DNA of 64,000 nucleotides from Lepas anatifera. Its lineage: Eukaryota; Arthropoda; Thecostraca; Lepadidae. The position numbers were made by a program, and so were the translations under genes. The notes below the pieces were generated by a model. It worked only from the letters and a program-made list of their open reading frames with translations. It was not told where the DNA came from and searched no databases. The stretch covers positions 62,001 through 126,000 of the forward strand of contig JAOTON010001267.1 in the NCBI GenBank assembly GCA_034440635.1, given 5' to 3'. Positions 56,640 through 64,000 of the stretch are shown here, in pieces (the stretch's first letter is position 1; every line of letters starts with the position of its first letter).

Positions 56640-57545
56640 CGTTTGATAGTCACAACGACGGTGGGCCGCACTGGCGCACGGATTTGACGAAAGGGGAGAT
56701 CGGGACGTTTGGGAGCTCAGGACTCACTTTCTATTGCCGACTTCATTCTTTTTATTGCTGAATCTTGTAGAAAAAGGTATGAATAGTAATCTATGTCTCA
56801 AAAAGTTACAAAAAATGATAGGTTTATAGTTTTTATAAATTTTGAAAACTCAAGAATGTATAATAGATTCCAAATTCAATATTTCTAAGTATATTTTCTA
56901 TTAGCCAAGAATTCGATATTCGTCCTTTAGAGACTTAGGCAAAGTTTTGTTTTGCTATTCTTAGAAGCATAGAGGTAAACTTTTGCCTTTAAGATATGCT
57001 TGTAAGTTCGTATGATCAAATACTTGAACCCAATATTTTCAAACGGTAAGTCAGGGAAAAAATGAATATGCAAATCGTCATCAGCCTATCAATAGCCCCT
57101 CTAACAAGAAAGACATCGAAATCCACGATACGAGGGTGCTATCGACTGGTCGATCTATCGTGGAATGCTCTTCCTATGATGCTGTCTGTTTCCAACTGCT
57201 TGATGACATTAGAACAACACATCTGCTTGTATGCAATCCGAATGGACTATTCACTTGATGCAATCCGGAAGACATTCTCGCTTACCGAAGATCGGAAAAA
57301 AGGAATCGACTGATAAGCATGCAGCCTGTTATGTCACTTCCTGGTCCAGAGTGCGTGCAGATGCGGCAGCTTCCCATATTGGTACACGCTTCCTCGCGGG
57401 CGGAATGCGCTTCGCAGTACGCTGCCCCTCCACTCAATCTCATACAGTATTACTCCTCATGTCAGGCTGTCCACTTATGTCTCAAAGGGACCAGTGGCGG
57501 GCTGAACGCTCAGCTCCAAAACAGTATGCCTCTCCTAAAACGATA
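56640..57545. other. No recognised feature
   Basis: Short open frames only; no motif or repeat edge recognised. Confidence 0.35.
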
Positions 57546-57621
57546 GTGCAAATATGAGTAGGAGAACAAAAATTATGGGTACTGATTCCAAGAACTTATT
57601 GCGAGTAACTTGTACTCACGC

Positions 57622-57874
57622 AGTCTCTCCTGGCACCGGCACTGGGCTGCGTCGCTGCCTTTGTTGTCCGCAAACATTCACGAAGAGTGCAGAGCGGAAT
57701 ATGAGGCGATGGTGTAACGACAGCACGCGCGGCGACGTCCCTGTGTCGTACCGCCAGCGCTGCGGACGGCGGCGGGGCGAAATTGTCGCCGCAACAACAA
57801 CCGTCCTGTCCGAAATCTCTACCCACTTGTTGGCTTCCACGCAATAAACGACGCTTAATGGTGCGCCGATGCTG
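57622..57874 (-). CDS. Candidate internal coding exon, unrecognised
   Basis: On the - strand a strong acceptor (TTTTTCTCAG) and a strong donor (GTGAGTAC) bound about 253 bases that stay open in two frames. One reads VEANKWVEISDRTVVVAAT, the other SQQVGRDFGQDGCCCG. The patch is GC-rich in AT-rich surroundings. There is no ATG in the VEANK frame, so it would be an internal or partial exon. No family recognised and no partner exon found. Confidence 0.25.
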
Positions 57875-57879
57875 AGAAA

Positions 57880-60310
57880 AACGGGGAAACGCTCGGTTTA
57901 GTGTTTATAATGTTGTATGTGTTGGAATTGCCAAGCAGGCGGTAGTTTCTTTTTGGGAAAAGCTAGCTATTAGCCTTGGTGACTAACGGTACAGTGCGAA
58001 CTAGCCTGGTACGACTTAAGGATATGTGTGGAGAGGTGTCTTTCAAAAACAGCCAGAGCTATTCGATGCATTGTATTGTAACTGGTCTATATCGATTCCA
58101 ACAACTACATCCGCTACATTATCCAGTGGACGCGAAGTGACCACCGGGTCTTCCTTCAATTTAGAAAATTTATCTACGACCCGGCCCGGCCGTACTGACG
58201 CTTTTGGTGAGCGTATAACTCTGTAAGTACCTGTCACAAAGAAACGAAACTGGCACCATTAGCTAGCTGCATAGTTTCAGTTCGATGTGTCAAATATTCC
58301 AGTAAAGCTGTTGTTCTACATACCAGGGATGTGAGTTTCCAAGAGACATTGCCATATTAATTAATATTCTGGAGAGCAGCAGCGCATGGAACATGGCATA
58401 TCTTCAACCGGAATGCGCGTGAGCTTTGAGAAGGGGACCTTTCTGAAAATATAATTCAGTAAAGTAGCAGCCAGCTTACACTCATAATAAGGTAAATTGT
58501 ACAAAGGCCGAAAGTGTGTATTGATATTTCGACTGTGTGTCTTCGTCAGAACGGGAAAAAATGAATTTTTAAAACAAAATGCTGCTCATTTTAACAAAGA
58601 CGCGTATTCGAAACATCAACACCCACATTGACGGGGTCTGAACCTCATTCGCCTTAACGGGAAGGGGGCTGGAACCTGCCTCCTCCCGTCATTGTGCATG
58701 CTAATACACTCTTTCGGCCTATTTCACAATGCTCCATTATTATGAGCCAAAGCCGATTACTACTTTACTTTATCATGATGAACACGTTCAATTCAATTCT
58801 CAAAACTATCCAATATTTATGTGATATTGTAGACGATTAGTCCAAATAATAAGTTCATCCGGAAAGTAAAATATATATATATATATATATATATGTATCA
58901 GTTTTTATCAATGTATGATCCTGACTTTTTTCTATCTTAGTCCAAGTAAATTGGTCGAACTGAGAGATTCTGCATATTGTGGCTGAAATAACTGGCCTTA
59001 AGCAGGAAAACTAGACATGAATATTGTATAGGTACCTCAAGAAGTCGTATCAATAATTGAAAAGTTTTGCAAATTCAAACAAATCAGGTTGACAGTTGTA
59101 GATAATTTAGTGTGAAGTGCTGTCAAAAACATTCGGGACGGGCAAGGAACTAGTTTTCTGCAATGAAAATGAATGAATGCAATGAAAAACGCACAAAAGC
59201 GGCAGGGGCGAATACCGTTGTTTGCCAAAGTTCGGGGAGTGGCATTTGAGGTCACTCATCAAATATCTTCGGCGAGATCATAATGAAGTCAATATATATG
59301 TTCTATGGGAGAGGAAAGCAGCCAATTACCCGAAAATAGCTGTGTGTTACATTGCAGCTTATGAACAGTTCATTATGCAACAATATTATTCTTTTAGGAC
59401 CACTCCCTACAGACATACTTGCCCGATCACGGAATGTATTGACGTGGGTATTTGAGGAACCTTTCCAACGGGCCAAATGAGGCACCGAAGGCAGTCTTCC
59501 ACAGATCATATTTTAAGCTATAAAAAGTGGATATTTTACCCACTTGCCGCCTATGCTATGTGGATCAGTGAACGGCCCTGAACAGCCCAGAGCCCACCAG
59601 CCAGCAGTCATTTGATGCTCAGGAGTGCCCTTCTGCTGGGAATTCGTGCCCTTTTCAGCTGAAAGCCCACCAGTGCCAATTCCTTAGAATATGCCCTGGT
59701 CCCCCACCATGGGAATGTTTCACCATGGGAACGAGCGCTTATCCATGTCATCCCAGTCTGGATGCTGGCAATGAAGCCATCAGGCCATCCAGCCCCCGCA
59801 GGAAGCTACGTAGTATGTTACGCACGCTTAACATTCGGCGCAGTACGGCAGGTCAAAGGGCAATAAGGTAAAATTTATAGCTTAGGGGAGTGAACAAAAC
59901 ATTGCACCAGCCAGCCTTTATCTGACGCCAACTGAAGTGCCCACTCAGTTGCCGTCAGAAATGGCCTTTTACTGACATCATGAAAAACATAATAGGGCTT
60001 ATCTTTCACTTTCCTAAAAGCTGGAATAACCAGGGATGTCACGGTGAATGTGCCCTTAAACTGAATAGATACGCAGGGGATTTTCTCTGTTAAAGTTCAC
60101 AATATTTCTTGCATAAAGCCAGATTTATTCAGACTGGTTTACCACCTAGTTCTGAACTTTAGAGCACTAGGCTGGAATGCCTAAGCCCAGAGCCGGATGG
60201 CCCGCTACTCCGCTACTCCGCTACTTGTGACCAGTTCAAATGTCTATGGAGCAGCGGTAGCGATTTTAATTAAACAAAAAAGTAGCATTATAGCGGATAG
60301 TGACTCCTAC
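57880..60310. other. No recognised gene; contains a TA microsatellite
   Basis: Apart from the TA run at 58868-58896 I see only short motif-free open frames. Confidence 0.35.
58868..58896. repeat. TA dinucleotide microsatellite
   Basis: About 14 uninterrupted TA repeats. Confidence 0.95.
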
Positions 60311-60318
60311 AAATTCAA

Positions 60319-63300
60319 AGCCGCTACTGCTACCGACAACCTAGAAAGGGGACCAACAAAAATTGAGATGGAGATTGGGAGATCTGTTTTCTCCACCGAA
60401 AAATAGTATAAAAGGATGCTGAATGATTGCTCTTTAGTGTGGTTTTGTTCACATATCTTGGAATACAATTGCTAATTCGTTATGTGATGTATGTACATAT
60501 AAGTAGTGATTTTCCTATAAATATATTACAAACCAACGATATGATATCATTTGGGACAACTTTAAGCCTAATGTCATGAAGAGCGAAAGGATAGCCCTTA
60601 AAAAGCCACCCCGGTTGCACAGTTGGTAGAGCGTTGGGCTCCGGCCCGCTGCTCGGAAGCATGCAGTTGCAGTGCATGTCTAGGGTTGGGATCGGTTCCC
60701 CTGAGACGCTCCGGCGCTCAATTATTTGCCCGATGTAGGTCGGCTGGCAACTGACTGGTGAGAGGGTGACCTGAGCGGGGCGGCTGTCCCTGTGCTTTGT
60801 GGACGTTAAACTTTGGCTTCTAAATTAACCCTTTCATTGTGGGAGTTGCTCGTTCGGGTGGTGGGGTTGGGGTCTCCGTGACAAGTCCCTTGAGGACTTT
60901 AGTGAGACTCAGGCTCCAGCAGCCGTACTGGGAACAACTTGAACAAAACTTATTATAAAAAATTGATACTTGAAAATGAAACATTTAAGAATTTAGCAAG
61001 AAAAATATTCAATAGTGTTTAAATAAAATATGTTTTTTGCGCAAGTACAGTTTTTCTATAGACTATACTTTTTTAGCAAAAGTCACTATGCCTGAAATGA
61101 TACATCACCCCGGCATAGACCTTAGTAGACCTGCTCAATAACTACAATGTTATGACGTCACTAGGGTGCTGATAATGCTTTGTTAGATTTATTACTGCCA
61201 ACTCCCAATTTTATAGGGCATCACCAATTCCATTATGTTGAAATACATTATGAGGGACTAGGTTGCTGGTACGTATTTAGTGAGCCCGCCAGTACTTAAA
61301 CCCGGAAACTCTGACTCGGGAGGAAGACGCTCACTACTGATTTACGCATTCCTCATCAAGGCGCTATATTATCTCCTTACCAATCTTAACACGAATGAGG
61401 AATACGCCTGTGCTCATTTAAACTTGTTCGGTTACGTTCCGGGGGATCGACGCGATGCCATTGCTGTCGTGATCTTGTAATTATTGCGTTAACTTTCGAA
61501 CTTATAATATATCGTTTCCATTTATATTTATCATCTGTCAAAGCGACATTATTAATCTTAAACACTGACAACTCTGTCAAGTTTGGAAATGTTCTGGTAG
61601 TAGGAGAGGAATAGACATCTGTCGCACAATACGATTTGATTTTGGCTCTCTTATTTAGGAAAATGACCTTAAACTTATCGAGCTCTGATTCATTTGACGT
61701 TCCATTCTTATTAGAAAAAGGAGAATTACAAATAAAAAATAGCGAACTTCATACCTTTGATACCATATTAGATGAATATTGCAGTTACTACCGCAAATCA
61801 TTACAATTTACGCAAAATGTGTTATGTGGTGTTTGTATATGCGCAATATGTGGTGATGTTTGGATTTAATGAACAAGTGACGTTGAAGCTAAAATACTTT
61901 CTGTGGATATAAATGTAGGGTGCGAAACAAAAGAAATTCAAGTTTGTCGAATTATTCTGGTTATATCCCAGAAATAGAATAATTGTCCATGCATTATTTG
62001 AATCTTGATACCGTATCATATCCTCCATCAACATGGAACAAATGCCTTTGAAAATACTTTTCGTGATGATAGACATCGTTGCTTTCAATGTATCACTAAG
62101 TGGGTGATCCTTCAGAGCCAGTATCACAGTATGGAAAACGAAATTACTTTCGAGGTTGTTTAAATGTCGTCGTAGAAAATGTGACAAGTGGCAGTATCGG
62201 GAAGTCCTAACCTTTTGACTCGTCGGATACAAGTTTATTGCAAATGAGAAAAGCCACTTTCATTCACGGGAGAGTGTGCCAGGATTTTTCGGCCATTTGA
62301 AGAGGCAAGACGTGCAGTTCCGACCAACCATGAAAATCACATGCGGCACTCAGCACTGTTGCCACAACATCACAGTGCATGCTGGCTGTTGCCCTTCGGC
62401 TGCGAGGAGATGGCCCCACAAAACATCGCGTGATAAACGCAGGGCCCCTCGCCTTATTCGCCTCATGCAAAGTCTTAATGGGAACAAGCGCTGACTGCGG
62501 TGGTATAGAATGCAGCATACAGTACTACTAACTATATCCCGCATTTTAAAACGACTTTAAAACGAATTAAAAACCTAGAAGAATAACCGGCACCCTAGTG
62601 ACAGGGGTCACCCTAGTGCACCCTAGTCATAACAGCCTATATGTTGACCACTGGCTGCTAAGGTCTATGCAGGGTTGATGGATTATTTCAGGCATAGTGA
62701 CTTTTGTTAGAAAACATAGCCTTCATCGAAAAACTGTACCTGCGCAAAAACATATTTTATTCGAACCCTATTGAATTCTTATCTTGTGCCTTAATTGCTT
62801 AAGTACCAAATGTTTCACTTCCAAGTATCAGTGCTAAGGGCTATGCTCTTGCTCTTCATGACATTAGGTTTAAAGTTGTCTGATTTTTCATATCGCTGTT
62901 TTAGATATATTCCTAGGACAACCACTGCTTATCTGTACATCACCTAACGAATTAGCAATCGTATTTTTCTTTGTGTTTCTCACTGGGCATCACACCCAGA
63001 AGGCCGAATATTTGCATTAACATCTCATTATTTCATCTTAAATATTTGCTACTAGAATCACATCGTCCCGCCATGACATTAGCCCCCTCTCTGCTGCTGA
63101 GGCTAGCATTCAGCAGGACAGCAGCGGAAACGCGCACAGCACAGCTCATCATTCATCATTCAATGACAAATACACATTTGGCTACTTGCATCCCGGAACT
63201 TGAATTACGAAAAAGGCGGTGTGTAGAACGAAGAAGTAGTAGCAGATAGCAAAGTAAAGGTGAAGCAAGCCCCCAAGAGTGAGTTAAGGAGAAGCTCCGT

Positions 63301-63560
63301 GATGAGACCCGCCGGAGGCCAGTCTTTCCATCCGTTTGCGTGAGACATCAACATTGTTGACAATTCATTGACAACATCAACATCAACAATTCACCATTGT
63401 CTTTTAAGGCATTCCAAGCTATGTAAACAAAATCACGCTTACGAACATTCATTCAGTCTCCTTTTATTTTTCGGGTGGAGAAAAACTGTTCTCCCAATCT
63501 CCATCCCATTTTTTGGTGGTCCCCTTTATGCGTTGTCGGTAGCAGTAGCGGCTTGGTAGG
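60319..63560. mobile_element. Second large inverted-repeat (foldback-like) element
   Basis: Segments of about 60319-61170 and 62590-63560 are reverse complements in the same block order. Examples are GCCGCTACTGCTACCGACAA (60320 and, reversed, 63552), TTGCTAATTCGTTA (60468 and 62955) and AAAAGTCACTATGCCTGAAA (61076 and 62713). About 1.4 kb of centre separates the arms. Arm 1 contains a SINE (60601-60955) that arm 2 lacks. Clear outer termini and a target duplication were not found, so it may be a transposon or an inverted segmental duplication. Confidence 0.75.
60601..60955 (+). mobile_element. tRNA-derived SINE with long 3' tail
   Basis: The tRNA-like head has TTGCACAGTTGGTAGAGCG (A box region) and GGGATCGGTTCCCC (degenerate B box). 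The body continues GTGACCTGAGCGGGG and CTTTGTGGACGTTAAACTTT. The tail contains GGTCTCCGTGACAAGTCC, shared with 56225-56330. Arm 2 of the surrounding inverted repeat runs across the site without it, which sets the edges approximately. Confidence 0.75.
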
Positions 63561-63696
63561 GAAAATGGCAATTAGGCAAGTGCGGCTCCACCAGTCTCTG
63601 GACTAGCTTATTAGTATGCTGACATAGGTTATAATAATCTGAACAGCGCTTCTAAGCCTCTTGCCACCTAGTCAGACTAGTCAGTTGCTCCGGTTT

Positions 63697-63721
63697 CTTT
63701 TTCTTTTTTTTTTTTTTTTTT
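63697..63721. repeat. Poly-T tract
   Basis: A T-rich run ending in about 17 T residues, just outside the second inverted repeat. Confidence 0.9.
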
Positions 63722-64000
63722 GCTCGAAAAAATTGGCACGTCCTTGTCATCGGCCACTTTGTTTTTGCGGAAACGAGCCACTCACCTGTAAATACACATC
63801 TCGAGAGATAGTGCATGAAAGGAAATGAATAGACAAGGAATTTGTTGAAAAAACATGGATGGAATCAACCACATGTCAGTGAAAAAAACAGTAAAAATAT
63901 GAAGGCCTTTATGACCCGTACGAGCATGTCCGTCATAAAGATAGTCATGCATTTTCTTACTGAGATTTTGTACGAATTGGGTGATTTTGAACTCATTCAC

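Noticed and set aside
60601..60720. tRNA gene
   Set aside because: Only A- and B-box-like stretches are present, the acceptor stem does not close, and a long SINE body and tail follow. The same applies at 41453 and 52021.

Overview
The window is repeat-rich eukaryotic DNA carrying spliced, animal-type genes with GT-AG introns. A Der p 7-like (group 7 allergen fold) gene and abundant hAT-like and TTAA-type transposons suggest an arthropod. A crustacean such as a barnacle is my guess, but it is inference and not proven. Three gene loci are well supported. They are the last two exons of formimidoyltransferase-cyclodeaminase (FTCD, + strand, 3021-4048), a Der p 7-like TULIP-fold gene (+ strand, 8651-13344) with two alternative, related first coding exons, and a complete 14-exon methylcrotonoyl-CoA carboxylase alpha subunit gene (MCCC1, - strand, 15763-23629). 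The MCCC1 exon phases all fit and give a 716-residue protein.

Layout. 1-720 is degenerate GC-rich satellite. 730-2160 has no recognised gene. 2169-2469 is a MITE. 2541-3020 is a minisatellite built from the FTCD splice acceptor, followed by the FTCD exons. 4202-7146 is a long-armed inverted-repeat transposon with an 8-bp target duplication. 7830-13344 holds a 41-codon membrane microprotein candidate and the Der p 7-like gene. 14217-14473 is a MITE. 15763-23629 is MCCC1, whose intron 10 contains a 1.6-kb array of 34-bp units, each carrying a copy of the exon-10 splice donor. 23.7-25.6 kb is featureless. From 26.1 kb to about 45 kb the window is a nest of transposons. Giant element A (26110-32996) and giant element B (33360-42306) each have short terminal inverted repeats and direct flanking duplications, and each carries an array of the same GC-rich satellite, in opposite orientations. 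B has split an older TTAA element and itself contains a LINE, a piggyBac-like MITE and a hAT-like MITE. From 45 to 64 kb there are further MITEs, a decayed hAT transposase, tRNA-derived SINEs, a TTAA element whose empty site is visible elsewhere in the window, and a second large inverted repeat (60319-63560).

FTCD (histidine and folate metabolism) and MCCC1 (leucine degradation) are both amino-acid catabolic enzymes, but nothing shows that they are co-regulated. The two observations most worth following are the minisatellites that multiply genuine splice sites beside two different genes, and the two giant transposon-like units that carry the same satellite.
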